Below are positions 1 through 8,142 of a stretch of 64,000 bases of DNA, piece by piece. The first letter of the stretch is position 1; each line of letters starts with the position of its first letter. The notes under the pieces were generated by a model. It worked only from the letters and a program-made list of their open reading frames with translations. It had not been told where the DNA came from and made no database searches. Where the stretch lies: assembly GCA_963715675.1 (NCBI GenBank), contig OY970265.1, positions 620,001 to 684,000 of the forward strand, in the 5' to 3' direction. The translations under genes and the position numbers were made by a program. Source of the stretch: DASVWZ01 sp963715675 (GTDB taxonomy: Bacteria > Acidobacteriota > Terriglobia > Terriglobales > Acidobacteriaceae).

Positions 1-903
1 CGAGCCGCCGAGGAACCGATGCAGAACCTCCTCCACCCAGGCACCCCCTTTTCTTGCAGGTGGTTTCATCTTGAACACGGTGCCGCAGCCGACCTCCGCC
101 TCGCCCTGGCAGTTTCCGGCCCCGCCATACGGGGTAGTGCCATAGGCGGCACCCTGCTTGTCCAGAATCAGGCCTCCGTTCGGTGTCGCGCCGTCTGTGC
201 CGCCGGCAAAGCGGTGCAGCACCTGTTCGGTCCATGTGCCGCCCTTCTGCTTGGGCGGGCTCAGCTTGAACACCGTGCCGCAATTTCCGCCATAGTACAC
301 ATCGCAGGTATTTCCTTTTCCTCCGCCAAATTGCGTTGCCCCGTAGAGATTCCCAGCCTTATCGAAGGTCAAGCTGCCCCAAGGATAGTAGCCGTCGTTG
401 CCGCTCTGGAAGCTGTACACGATCGTCTCGGTCCACTGTCCGCCCTTTTGTTTTGGCGGCGAGAGCTCGTACACCGTACCGCAGCCGTACAGAATTCCCA
501 ACAGAATGCACCCTCCGGTGCCGCCATACGCGGTTGTGCCATACAGATTCCCAGCAGCGTCGATCACTACGCTTCCCCAAGGATTCATCCCGTCGTTTTG
601 TCCTTTGCCGAGAAACGAGTAGATTATCGACTCGGTCCAGGGGCCGCCCTTCTTGGCGCGTGGCGAGAGCTCGAACACGTCTCCCTCCCCATATTGCCCG
701 CCGTAGGTCACGGTTCCGTACAAGTTGCCCGCTTTATCGAAAACCACTCCACCAGCAGGAGTCTGGCCGTCGTTGCCGCCCTGGAAGCTGTACAGTACTT
801 GCTCCTTCCACTGGGCGGCGAGGGCGACAGAAGCGAATGCGAGAACGAAGGCAAGAATCAATCCGGGGCGACTCGCGGGGTAAGAGCAGACCTTATGGCC
901 CAT
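1..903 (-). CDS. Secreted GloVer-repeat protein, partial (C-terminus outside window)
   Basis: The reading frame starts at an ATG at 903, runs leftward without a stop and leaves the window at position 1, so only the N-terminal 301 codons are seen. The N-terminus is a signal peptide: an Arg/Lys-containing start, a hydrophobic stretch and an Ala-rich cleavage region ending at about residue 30. After it come at least four repeats of about 50-60 residues with the pattern YSF..G.DG..P.G.L..D.AGNLYGTT..GG..GTVFELSP. This is the GloVer tandem repeat seen in many Acidobacteriota surface proteins and expected to form beta-propeller blades. The function is unknown. It is divergent from the two plus-strand GloVer genes nearby and does not share their leader. 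Confidence 0.85.
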   Translation of the reverse strand, partial: MGHKVCSYPASRPGLILAFVLAFASVALAAQWKEQVLYSFQGGNDGQTPAGGVVFDKAGNLYGTVTYGGQYGEGDVFELSPRAKKGGPWTESIIYSFLGKGQNDGMNPWGSVVIDAAGNLYGTTAYGGTGGCILLGILYGCGTVYELSPPKQKGGQWTETIVYSFQSGNDGYYPWGSLTFDKAGNLYGATQFGGGKGNTCDVYYGGNCGTVFKLSPPKQKGGTWTEQVLHRFAGGTDGATPNGGLILDKQGAAYGTTPYGGAGNCQGEAEVGCGTVFKMKPPARKGGAWVEEVLHRFLGGS

Positions 904-1058
904 GACGCAACTCTTTGCTGACCTGCTGCCGGGGGAGTGGCAGACTGCGTAGCAAGGCGATGTTACACCCGATTTGGCCGGAAATCCACGGAAAGGACGA
1001 TTTCGTCTCGCCTATTCGCGACTAGCGCGAATGGGGACCGCGCGTCCAGGCGAAAAGA

Positions 1059-1088
1059 CCCACATCTGCCAAAACCAGCAGATGTGGG
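1059..1088. repeat. Intergenic hairpin, 11-bp perfect stem
   Basis: The arms CCCACATCTGC (1059-1069) and GCAGATGTGGG (1078-1088) are perfect inverted repeats around an 8-nt loop. It lies between the divergent GloVer genes and has no T-tract, so it looks like a REP-type intergenic element rather than an intrinsic terminator. The rest of the 904-1202 gap holds only the leader described separately. Confidence 0.7.
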
Positions 1089-1104
1089 GCACCATCCGGC
1101 CAAG

Positions 1105-1202
1105 AAGCGGCGCCGTAAGCGGCGTTCCGTGCTATGCTTGCCGGGGACGGGAAGCCTCGACCGTGCCTGTCGCCCGAGTTTCCCGGGCCAGTGAGTTGTC
1201 CC
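1105..1202 (+). promoter_or_regulatory. Conserved leader of GloVer gene, copy 1
   Basis: These 98 bases match 2516-2613 with a single difference that I can see, and the identity continues through the signal-peptide codons to about 1300. The leader is GC-rich and contains short complementary runs around 1140-1190. It could carry the promoter and ribosome binding region. The reading frame stays open upstream to an ATG at 1134, so a longer N-terminus cannot be excluded. I do not recognise a known riboswitch. Confidence 0.5.
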
Positions 1203-2408
1203 ATGCGCTCAAAGCCATCCTTCGTTCTCTGGACAGTATTGGCCGCTCTTCTTGCCGTCTCTCCCACGCTGCTGACGAGTGCGTGGGCTAAGCCCAAATA
1301 CAGGGTTCTACAATACATCCCTGGCGGATTGTTCCTCGGAGTGACCTTCGACTCCCAGGGCAACCTGTTTGGCGCGAGCGCGGCCGATGACGGCGACAAC
1401 TGCGGCACGATCTTCGAATTGATGCCCCAGCCTAAGGGTAAATGGATGGTGACCACGGTTCATGAGTTTGTCAGCGGCACCGACGGATGTGGCCCCAGCG
1501 GGAACCTGATCTTTGACGAGGCAGGAAACATCTACGGGACGACCAGGGTCAGCGGACCGAACGGTTATGGGACGGTGTATGAACTCACCCGAGGCTCTGG
1601 CGGCTGGAGCCTCAACGTGCTTTTTTCCTTTGATGGGTCGGACGGGAACAACCCGTTCGGCCTGGTTATGGACCGCTCGGGGAACCTTTATGGGTTGGCC
1701 GGTGGGGGCGCGAACTATGTGGGCATTGCCTACGAGTTGACGCCGGGTTCCGGGGGGTGGAACGAGAGCGTCCTTTATAACTTCGGAAGCGACGAGTACG
1801 ACGCATCTTACCCTACCGGTGCTCTGATCCTCGACAGGGCGGGAAACCTCTACGGGACAAGCGCCCATGGGGGAAAATACGTGTACGGCACAGTCTTCGA
1901 GCTGGAGCGCACCTCCGGCGGCTGGGAGGAGAACCTGCTGTGGCCGTTCGATGGGAGGGACGGAGGGGGGCCGCAGGCAGGGGTAGTCTTTGACCATGCC
2001 GGGCATCTTTACGGCACCACCGAGGGCGGAGGCAGCAACACGTGTGACGGCGACTCCTGCGGCGTGGCATTCAAGTTGGTGCGCGGGCGGGCCGGGCAGT
2101 GGAAGGAAACTGTGCTCTACGGCTTCGAGAACCCCGCAGATGGGTTCTTTCCGAGCAGCGGCCTTGTCAAAGACAAGACTGGAATTTTATACGGCACAAC
2201 TGCGCTCGGCGGCAACGGCTCGTGCCCTCCCGACGGATGCGGAGTGGTTCACAAGCTAGCGCCGGGTGCGAAAGGCAGGTGGAAATATACGGTTCTGCAC
2301 AAGTTTGACGGCGGGGACGGGTCCGGGCCCCTCGGCGGCTTGACACTCGACAATAAGGGCAACCTTTACGGCACCGCATATAGTGTGGTATTTGAGATTA
2401 CCCCGTAG
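1203..2408 (+). CDS. Secreted GloVer-repeat protein (7 repeats)
   Basis: A protein of 401 residues. Starting at the ATG at 1203 gives a clear signal peptide (MRSKP, then a hydrophobic stretch to SAWA at about residue 28). An in-frame ATG at 1134 would add 23 residues in front of it and is less likely. Seven repeats follow, each with the core D..GNLYGT, spacer GG, and GTVFEL or close variants. Seven repeats would fit one seven-bladed propeller. The last repeat ends almost at the stop codon. The gene is the first of a tandem pair with 2614-3852: leader and signal peptide are almost identical, while the repeats have diverged. The role is unknown; a cell-surface or extracellular binding protein is plausible. 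Confidence 0.85.
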   Translation: MRSKPSFVLWTVLAALLAVSPTLLTSAWAKPKYRVLQYIPGGLFLGVTFDSQGNLFGASAADDGDNCGTIFELMPQPKGKWMVTTVHEFVSGTDGCGPSGNLIFDEAGNIYGTTRVSGPNGYGTVYELTRGSGGWSLNVLFSFDGSDGNNPFGLVMDRSGNLYGLAGGGANYVGIAYELTPGSGGWNESVLYNFGSDEYDASYPTGALILDRAGNLYGTSAHGGKYVYGTVFELERTSGGWEENLLWPFDGRDGGGPQAGVVFDHAGHLYGTTEGGGSNTCDGDSCGVAFKLVRGRAGQWKETVLYGFENPADGFFPSSGLVKDKTGILYGTTALGGNGSCPPDGCGVVHKLAPGAKGRWKYTVLHKFDGGDGSGPLGGLTLDNKGNLYGTAYSVVFEITP

Positions 2409-2515
2409 AGGACACCGCGTGGACGCCAGGGTTAAAAGCGGCGGACAGGAATGTGTTCAGTTTCATGACACAAAGTGCGCGAATGAATGGGCCACCCTCC
2501 GGCTCCGATGGTCGA

Positions 2516-2613
2516 AAGCGGCGCCATAAGCGGCGTTCCGTGCTATGCTTGCCGGGGACGGGAAGCCTCGACCGTGCCTGTCGCCCGAGTTTCCCGGGCC
2601 AGTGAGTTGTCCC
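2516..2613 (+). promoter_or_regulatory. Conserved leader of GloVer gene, copy 2
   Basis: Second copy of the 98-base leader at 1105-1202, with one visible mismatch (GCCATAAGC here against GCCGTAAGC). It sits 98 bases before the ATG at 2614, the same distance as in copy 1. The upstream part of the gap (2409-2515) holds a truncated half of the hairpin found after the next gene (2440-2454). Confidence 0.5.
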
Positions 2614-3852
2614 ATGCGCTCAAAGCCATCCTTCGTTCTCTGGACAATATTGGCCGCTCTTCTTGCCGTCGCTCCCACGATGCTGCCGAGTGCGTGGGCT
2701 AAGCCTAAGTACAAGGTGCTGCATAACTTCGGAGGCGAGGGCGGCGGGGGCCTGTGGAGCAGCGTAACCTTTGACAAGCAGGGCAACCTCTATGGGGCTA
2801 CCAGCGGCGGTGGGGAGTATGGATACGGAACCGTTTTCAAACTCGCTCCGCATTCGAGTGGCAACTGGACTGAAACCGTTCTGCATAGCTTCAAGCAAGG
2901 CGATCCCGACGGCAGCCTGCCTAACGGCGGCCTGGTTCAGGGCGCTCTCGGTAACTGGTATGGAACCACTTCCGGCGGAGGCACCTACGGTGGAGGCGTG
3001 GCCTTTGAGCTTACGCAGCACCAATCAGCCGGCTGGGAGTACACGGTTCTCTACCGCTTCGGGACGCAGAACGACGACGGTGGTGACCCGACGGCCGGCT
3101 TGGTCATGGACTCAGCGGGCAATCTGTACGGCACAGCACCATACGGCGGGGCGTACAGTAACGGCACTGTCTTCAGGCTCACGCCGGATTCCGACGGATG
3201 GGACGAAGGGGTCCTTTATGCCTTCGGTGCGCACAATGGCGATGGGGATGCCCCATTTGCCGGCGTAGCGCTCGATGGGGAGGGGAACCTCTATGGGACG
3301 ACATACTCGGGCGGCGCGCATACATATGGCACGGTATATAAGGTCCAGTATGCCTCCGGCGGTTGGCAGGAACAGGTACTGCACAATTTCCCCTCATTCT
3401 CCAAAGACGGCCACACTCCTGGATGGGGAAACCTAGCGATGGACGGTTCGGGCAGCCTGTATGGCACGACAGAAGGTGGGGGCTGCTGCGGTGGTGTGGT
3501 GTACAAGCTGACGCCAAGCTCCGGCGGCCATTGGAAGGAGACTATTCTGTACGAGTTCCAGGGCGGAGCCGGCGGGTTCGAGGCCGGCGCCGGGGTGGTG
3601 ATGGACAAGGCTGGCGTGCTCTACGGGACCACCATTGCCGGGGGCGACCCGAACTGCGGCTGCGGCGTGGTCTACAAGCTGGCCCCCGGTAAGAACGGCA
3701 AATGGACCTACACCGTTTTGCACACTTTCATCGGCTCCGACGGCGCCCAGCCCGACGCTAACCTCATCCTCGATGACAAAGGGAACCTCTATGGCACCAC
3801 CGCCACCGGAGGCCTCGCCGGTGCGGGCGTCGTCTTCGAACTCACCCCGTAA
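2614..3852 (+). CDS. Secreted GloVer-repeat protein (7 repeats), tandem paralogue
   Basis: A protein of 412 residues. The signal peptide differs from that of the preceding gene at only a few positions, so the pair arose by tandem duplication or has been homogenised at its 5' end. Seven GloVer repeats follow (YRF/HNF...DG..P..G...D..GNLYGTT..GG..GTVFKL). The protein ends in the typical GVVFELTP. The repeats differ clearly from those of 1203-2408. It is followed by a hairpin at 3874-3893 that probably ends transcription towards the convergent hydrolase gene. Function unknown. Confidence 0.85.
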   Translation: MRSKPSFVLWTILAALLAVAPTMLPSAWAKPKYKVLHNFGGEGGGGLWSSVTFDKQGNLYGATSGGGEYGYGTVFKLAPHSSGNWTETVLHSFKQGDPDGSLPNGGLVQGALGNWYGTTSGGGTYGGGVAFELTQHQSAGWEYTVLYRFGTQNDDGGDPTAGLVMDSAGNLYGTAPYGGAYSNGTVFRLTPDSDGWDEGVLYAFGAHNGDGDAPFAGVALDGEGNLYGTTYSGGAHTYGTVYKVQYASGGWQEQVLHNFPSFSKDGHTPGWGNLAMDGSGSLYGTTEGGGCCGGVVYKLTPSSGGHWKETILYEFQGGAGGFEAGAGVVMDKAGVLYGTTIAGGDPNCGCGVVYKLAPGKNGKWTYTVLHTFIGSDGAQPDANLILDDKGNLYGTTATGGLAGAGVVFELTP

Positions 3853-3873
3853 AGGGCAGCCAGCGTCAAGAAC

Positions 3874-3893
3874 GGCGGACAGGAATGTCCGCC
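3874..3893 (+). terminator. Hairpin after the tandem GloVer genes
   Basis: GGCGGACA (3874-3881), loop GGAA, TGTCCGCC (3886-3893): an 8-bp perfect stem with a tetraloop, 22 bases after the GloVer stop and 37 bases before the stop of the convergent hydrolase gene. There is no T-run, so it may be a bidirectional terminator or a REP-type element. A half copy at 2440-2454 follows the previous GloVer gene. Confidence 0.5.
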
Positions 3894-3929
3894 CCACACG
3901 AGAGGATCATCTCTTCCACATGGACTGCT

Positions 3930-4562
3930 CTAGCTCTTCACCAGAAACGGATTGCTCTCGCGTTCTTCGCCAATCGTGGTGAGCGGGCCGTGGCCGGGGA
4001 CGACCACCGTCTCATCGGGCAGCGCCAGCACTTTTTCATGCAGGGAGTCGATGATCTTCTCAAACGATCCGCCTGGCAGGTCGGTGCGGCCGATGCTTCC
4101 CGCAAACAGCGTGTCTCCCGCGATCAGCTTCTTCTCGGCGGGAAAGTAGAGGCAAACGCTGCCTTCGGTGTGGCCCGGAGTATGCAGCACGGTGGCGGCC
4201 AGCGATCCGGCCTTGACCACGTCAGCATTGCCCACGCTGTGATCGATTTCCACGTTGCCGGGCGCGCGCATTCCGATCCAGGCGGCCTGCATGTCGAGCA
4301 TCCGCAACAAAGCGGAATCATTCTGATTGAGCAGGATGGGCGCGCCGGTGGCCGCGCGCAGCTTCATGGCGCCGCCGACGTGGTCGATGTGGGCATGGGT
4401 GATGACGATTTGTTTGATCTGGAGGTTGTGCTTGCGGATGAGGGCGAGAACGTCGTCGATGTCGTCGCCGGGATCGATCACCATGCCTTCCCGGCTGGCC
4501 TCATCGCCGATGACGGAGCAATTGCACTGCAGGGGGCCGACGGCGAGGATTTCGTGGATCAT
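3930..4562 (-). CDS. MBL-fold metallo-hydrolase (glyoxalase II-like)
   Basis: A 210-residue cytosolic enzyme of the metallo-beta-lactamase superfamily. The metal-binding motif THAHIDH is at residues 55-61, with ligands H56, H58, D60 and H61. Further conserved elements are the HTPGHTEGS loop with its His ligand, GDTLFAGSIGRTD carrying the bridging Asp, and PGHGP near the C-terminus. The family includes hydroxyacylglutathione hydrolases and related thioesterases. The short form without the GloB C-terminal domain resembles the YcbL-type subfamily. The substrate cannot be told from sequence. The gene stands between the GloVer hairpin and a degenerate inverted repeat, and is followed upstream by secG on the same strand. 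Confidence 0.88.
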   Translation of the reverse strand: MIHEILAVGPLQCNCSVIGDEASREGMVIDPGDDIDDVLALIRKHNLQIKQIVITHAHIDHVGGAMKLRAATGAPILLNQNDSALLRMLDMQAAWIGMRAPGNVEIDHSVGNADVVKAGSLAATVLHTPGHTEGSVCLYFPAEKKLIAGDTLFAGSIGRTDLPGGSFEKIIDSLHEKVLALPDETVVVPGHGPLTTIGEERESNPFLVKS

Positions 4563-4565
4563 GAC

Positions 4566-4650
4566 GGTCGTTCGTCGTTAATCGTTGGTCGTCAGTCGAT
4601 CGCGGTTGAGCTTGCTAATGACCAACGACCGAGGACCAGCGACGAGTTAT
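4566..4650. repeat. Degenerate inverted repeat of short GTCGTT/GTCGTC words
   Basis: The gap between secG and the hydrolase consists almost entirely of permuted 5-8 base words (TCGTCG, GTCGTTGGTC, GTCAGTCG). They recur in inverted orientation as ATGACCAACGACCGAGGACCAGCGACGAG. One arm pair is ATCGTTGGTCGTCAG against CTAATGACCAACGAC. The same style of repeat occurs with other words at 25983-26055 and 27465-27585. Confidence 0.6.
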
Positions 4651-4961
4651 TTCTGCGTTGGACCAGGAGTTGCCGGCGCCGATTTTGCGGGGGAACTCCG
4701 GATTCCCTGCAGGACGGACTTGGGTCCCGCTCTCTTCGAGGCGACCACCGAAAGAGTAATGGAGGTCACCATAAAGATGATGGCGGACCAGGTAGTCGCT
4801 TTCGAAAGCGCAGTGGCGGCTCCGCGCGGGCCGAAAGCGGTCTGGCTGCCCTGGCCGCCGAACGCGGCCGCAATGTCGCCGCTTTTGCCGCTCTGCAGCA
4901 GCACGACGATAATCAGAAACAAACAAACGGCGATGTGGACGAACGTTACAAGAATCAACAT
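4647..4961 (-). CDS. secG: Preprotein translocase subunit SecG
   Basis: A 104-residue inner-membrane protein of the SecYEG translocon. The first transmembrane helix (residues 2-22) is followed by the SecG signature LLQSGKSGDIAAAFGG, the FG..G loop, and the second helix around residues 55-75. A Pro/Ala/Ser-rich tail follows, as is common in this family. Its length is normal for SecG. It lies 76 bases downstream of tRNA-Leu on the same strand, a frequent arrangement in bacteria. The last 15 codons run into the degenerate repeat. Confidence 0.93.
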   Translation of the reverse strand: MLILVTFVHIAVCLFLIIVVLLQSGKSGDIAAAFGGQGSQTAFGPRGAATALSKATTWSAIIFMVTSITLSVVASKRAGPKSVLQGIRSSPAKSAPATPGPTQK

Positions 4962-5034
4962 GAGTTAAGGTTCCCGGGCTGGCCAGCCAGCCTGTCTTTT
5001 TCCAGCAGAAGCTTTCTGCGCAAAGAAACAGCGT

Positions 5035-5119
5035 TGGTGCGGAAGGGGGGATTTGAACCCCCATGCCTCACGGCGCCACCCCCTCAAGATGGTGTGTCTG
5101 CCAATTCCACCACTTCCGC
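5035..5119 (-). tRNA. tRNA-Leu (anticodon GAG)
   Basis: On the minus strand the acceptor stem GCGGAAG (5119-5113) pairs with CTTCCGC (5045-5039), followed by discriminator A and an encoded CCA (5037-5035). The D-arm region reads TGGTGGAATTGGCAGA. The anticodon stem is CCATC/GGTGG around the loop TTGAGGG, giving anticodon GAG at 5085-5083. A long variable arm follows, as expected of a class II Leu tRNA, and the T-loop is GTTCAAAT. It decodes CUC and CUU. Confidence 0.96.
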
Positions 5120-5302
5120 TTTACCAGCAACAGCTTACAGGGAGTTTAGAGGGTCCTTGAAAATCCGCCAGGTCAGCCCGATCTGTCATCAACGCAATTC
5201 GCTTGAATGAACCGGCAGCCTTCTGTGTGCGTTCTGGTATGCACTGTGTGCACCAGAATCTTACACTGCCAACGGAGAAAAGTTCAAGCGGAGGCACGGT
5301 GT

Positions 5303-5334
5303 GGTAGTGGCTCAATCTGGTTTGAGCCACTACC
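5303..5334. repeat. Strong intergenic hairpin, 13-bp perfect stem
   Basis: GGTAGTGGCTCAA (5303-5315) and TTGAGCCACTACC (5322-5334) pair perfectly around a 6-nt loop. It lies 43 bases past the stop of the minus-strand UDP-glucose dehydrogenase gene and before tRNA-Leu. The position suits a transcription terminator, but there is no U-tract on either side. I see nothing else in the 5120-5376 gap. Confidence 0.7.
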
Positions 5335-5376
5335 CACAAAGTTGAAAGCCGCTCAAGCTTGCTTTGCGCTTCTCAG

Positions 5377-6792
5377 CTACGCCGTTTTGCGGTTCTCAGG
5401 CACGCTTGAGATTTTTCCGATCTCGGCGTGCGGGACTGCCGGCAGCCGGCCGACGCTGTAATACGTGATACCGTGCTCGGCCATGACTTCGGGATCGTAC
5501 AGGTTGCGTCCGTCGATCACGATGGGATAGCGCAGTTGATCACGCAGCCGGGCGAGATCGAGTGTGGCAAACTCTTCCCATTCGGTGAGAATCAGCAGGG
5601 CATCCGCTTGGTTCGCTGCTTCGTATGGATTGGAAACAAATTCCACGTCGGAATTGAAAACTTCCTTAGCCCGTCCCATCGCCGCCGGATCATAGGCGAC
5701 CACGCGGCATCCTTCCTGCAGCAATGACTGCACCAGGAAAATGGCTGGCGATTCGCGAATGTCGTCGGTACCTTCTTTGAATGCCAGGCCCAGCACGCCG
5801 AGGCGCTTGCCGCGCAGTGTCCAAAGAGCGCTGCGGACTTTGCGCAGAAAACGTGTGCGCTGCTCTTCGTTGATGCGGATGACTTCGTCAAGCAGACGGA
5901 AGTCGTAGCCGAACTCACGCGCCACCGAACGAAACGCCATCAGATCTTTGGGGAAACAAGACCCACCATAGCCGATGCCGGGATTCAGGAAGCGCGGTCC
6001 AATGCGCGCGTCCGTGCCAATGCCCTGGCAGACCTGGTGAACATTGGCGCCGACCGATTCGCAAATTGAAGCCACTGCATTGATGAAGGAAATCTTGGTG
6101 GCGAGAAACGCATTGGAGGCGTGCTTGATCAGCTCCGCGCTCTTGGTGCTGGTGACGATGATGGGCGCGGGAGTGCGGGTGCCATCGGGCTGGGGGATGG
6201 CGTCGCTGCGCTCGTAATAACTGCCGTCGGTCAGCGGCGCATAGAGTTCGCGCAACACCGATGCGCAGCGCTCGCTGTCCACGCCAATCACAATGCGGTC
6301 CGGATAGAGAAAGTCGGCGACGGCATTGCCTTCGCGCAGGAATTCGGGATTGGACGCAACGTCAAACGATGATGGGTCCGCGCCGTTGCGCAAAATGATT
6401 TTGCGTACCCACTCGCTGGTGTAAACCGGGACAGTGCTCTTGTCGACGACGACCTTGTACCCGTGAACCGCGCCGGAAATTTCGCGGGCCACCGACTCAA
6501 CGTACGACAGGTCGGCTTCGCCTTTGGTCGTGGGCGGAGTGCCCACGGCGATGAAAACCGCGGAGCTGAGACGCACCGCCTCGTGCAGGTCGTCGGTGAA
6601 TTGCAAACGAGTGCCGCGATGACGATCGAGCAGTTCGGGCAGGAACTGTTCGTGGATGGGAGTTTTCCCGTCCTTGAGATCTGTGAGTTTCTGTTGGTCG
6701 TTGTCTACCAGAATGACATCGTGGCCGAGTTCGCAAAAGCAGGCTCCCGCCACCAGTCCGACATATCCCGATCCTACGACGGCAATGCGCAC
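5377..6792 (-). CDS. ugd: UDP-glucose 6-dehydrogenase
   Basis: A 471-residue enzyme that oxidises UDP-glucose to UDP-glucuronate with two NAD+, giving an activated uronic acid for exopolysaccharide. The start is the GTG at 6792, preceded by AGGAGG seven bases upstream. Longer in-frame starts lack this site. The dinucleotide-binding motif GSGYVGLVAG is at the N-terminus. The catalytic Cys is at about residue 279 in GYGGSCFPKDL. The C-terminal UDP-binding domain contains GLAFKEGTDDIRESP. Length is normal for the family. It is divergent from the deacetylase gene and belongs functionally to the polysaccharide locus beside it. Confidence 0.93.
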   Translation of the reverse strand: MRIAVVGSGYVGLVAGACFCELGHDVILVDNDQQKLTDLKDGKTPIHEQFLPELLDRHRGTRLQFTDDLHEAVRLSSAVFIAVGTPPTTKGEADLSYVESVAREISGAVHGYKVVVDKSTVPVYTSEWVRKIILRNGADPSSFDVASNPEFLREGNAVADFLYPDRIVIGVDSERCASVLRELYAPLTDGSYYERSDAIPQPDGTRTPAPIIVTSTKSAELIKHASNAFLATKISFINAVASICESVGANVHQVCQGIGTDARIGPRFLNPGIGYGGSCFPKDLMAFRSVAREFGYDFRLLDEVIRINEEQRTRFLRKVRSALWTLRGKRLGVLGLAFKEGTDDIRESPAIFLVQSLLQEGCRVVAYDPAAMGRAKEVFNSDVEFVSNPYEAANQADALLILTEWEEFATLDLARLRDQLRYPIVIDGRNLYDPEVMAEHGITYYSVGRLPAVPHAEIGKISSVPENRKTA

Positions 6793-6951
6793 GCCATTTC
6801 CTCCTATGGAGTCTTCACCGTGAATGGAGACAGCAGTAATCTCCATCGCCGCGTCTGTTAGAATGTCGCTCTGGCGGAGCTTCCCGCGAGAGCAGTCGCC
6901 AGCCAAGTCTTTAGTATTTTGGGGGAAACGTACGGCAGGACCGTCCAGTAG

Positions 6952-6980
6952 GAGCCTGCTCAACCCAATTTAGCAGGCTC
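6952..6980. repeat. Hairpin in the ugd/deacetylase divergent region
   Basis: GAGCCTGCT (6952-6960) and AGCAGGCTC (6972-6980) form a 9-bp stem with an 11-nt loop. The 331-base gap between the two divergent genes must hold both promoters. Apart from this hairpin I find no convincing -35/-10 pair. Confidence 0.5.
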
Positions 6981-7123
6981 GGGCCTGGATGGCGAGGGGA
7001 TGAATGGCTTAGGGTCTTTAGTCTCTATGCCAGATCACTGCGATCCTGGAGAAGGGCTGTAATGGTGTGAGTTTGCCCGAGCAGAGCGGAGTCGGGTTCC
7101 TCATCCGTGCTCGGCGTGATCCG

Positions 7124-7870
7124 ATGAAAAAACAGGTGTTCTTGACCACCAGTTGGGACGACGGTTACCCCTCGGATGACCGTGTCGCGGACCTGCTGAC
7201 ACGCCATGGTTTGCGAGGTACTTTCTATGTTCCCCTGCATTCGCAGCGACCAACGATGGAGAAATCTCAGATTCGGAGTCTCAGTTCGGCCTTCGAAATT
7301 GGCGGGCACACCATCAACCATGCGGATTTGACGCAACTGGGAGAGGAAGAGGCCAGAAAAGAGATTGGTGGATGCAAACGAATACTTGAGGAATTGACTG
7401 GTAAGCCATGCAAAATGTTCTGCTTCCCAAAAGGCCACTATCGCTCCAGTCATCTGCGTTTGGTGCGGCAGGGCGGATTTCTGGGGGCAAGAACGGTCGA
7501 GTTGATGTCACTGGATCTGCCAGGTTTCGATTCCGGGGTTGCGGTCATGCCCACCACCTTGCAAGCCCAAGCCCACGATCGGCTGACTTACCTTAAGAAC
7601 ATCGGGAAGCGGTTTGCTTTCAATAACCTGCTTAACCTCCTTCGCTGCGGGAGCTGCAATTGGGTTGATTGTGCGGAGCGCCTGTTGCGACGAGTGGCCG
7701 AGCAGGGAGGCGTGTTTCATCTGTGGGGCCATTCCTGGGAACTTGATGCGCAGGACCGATGGAGCGAACTCGATCAAGTGCTCCGGCTTATGGCAGGCCT
7801 GAAGACAGACGCCCAGGCGGCGACCAATGCCGAAGTGTGCCAACATGCCATCGGGGCGGTGCGCGGGTGA
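7124..7870 (+). CDS. Polysaccharide deacetylase family protein (NodB-like, CE4)
   Basis: A 248-residue protein with the NodB homology fold. The start at 7124 puts the catalytic motif SWDDGY at residues 10-15, as expected for motif 1. D13 is the metal-binding Asp and D12 the likely base. Motif 2 is GGHTINH, with H62 and H66 completing the D-H-H metal triad. HLWGHSWEL near the C-terminus could supply motif 5. Family members remove N- or O-acetyl groups from polysaccharides. No signal peptide is visible, so it may act in the cytoplasm or at the inner face of the membrane. It is the first plus-strand gene of the polysaccharide locus but is separated from the rest by 272 bases. Confidence 0.85.
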   Translation: MKKQVFLTTSWDDGYPSDDRVADLLTRHGLRGTFYVPLHSQRPTMEKSQIRSLSSAFEIGGHTINHADLTQLGEEEARKEIGGCKRILEELTGKPCKMFCFPKGHYRSSHLRLVRQGGFLGARTVELMSLDLPGFDSGVAVMPTTLQAQAHDRLTYLKNIGKRFAFNNLLNLLRCGSCNWVDCAERLLRRVAEQGGVFHLWGHSWELDAQDRWSELDQVLRLMAGLKTDAQAATNAEVCQHAIGAVRG

Positions 7871-8142
7871 AAAACCACTCCGTTTTTTCGGCGTCCGGCC
7901 AGCCTGCCACCAAAGGTCGGAGCCTCCGTGTAAGTAGGGACTTTCGACACTAGTTCTTTCTACCACTTGCAGGAGTTTGCAAACCCCGGTAGATTTGCAC
8001 AAGTTAGTTATGTGGATCGCCTCCCTACGCATCCACTAGAAACTACCCCCCCTAAACGAAAGCGCCGCTCGAACAGCGTTTGGGCATAGCCCGATATTTC
8101 GATACGGGGGAAGAGTCCCATTGTGACTCAGAGGGCGAAGCT
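7871..8142 (+). promoter_or_regulatory. Upstream region of the exopolysaccharide/NRPS operon
   Basis: The gap before the NusG-like gene contains three TTGCA words (7967-7971, 7977-7981, 7995-7999) and a C-run at about 8047. The long plus-strand gene series that follows probably starts here. I found no exact ops element and no proper -24/-12 sigma-54 sequence. The exact promoter is not resolved. Confidence 0.35.

Noticed and set aside
19..921. 300-codon plus-strand open frame at the window start
   Set aside because: It is the antisense shadow of the minus-strand GloVer gene, whose translation shows a signal peptide and clean repeats.
1105..1202. Cyclic-di-GMP riboswitch in the GloVer leader
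   Set aside because: The conserved GGGCAAACC and tetraloop-receptor elements of that riboswitch are missing.
3885..5210. 441-codon plus-strand open frame across hydrolase, secG and tRNA genes
   Set aside because: It runs antisense to two recognisable proteins and through a tRNA, and its translation has no family features.
7960..7985. Possible sigma-54 promoter before the polysaccharide operon
   Set aside because: TTGCA words are present but no GG is found at the required ten-base spacing from GC.
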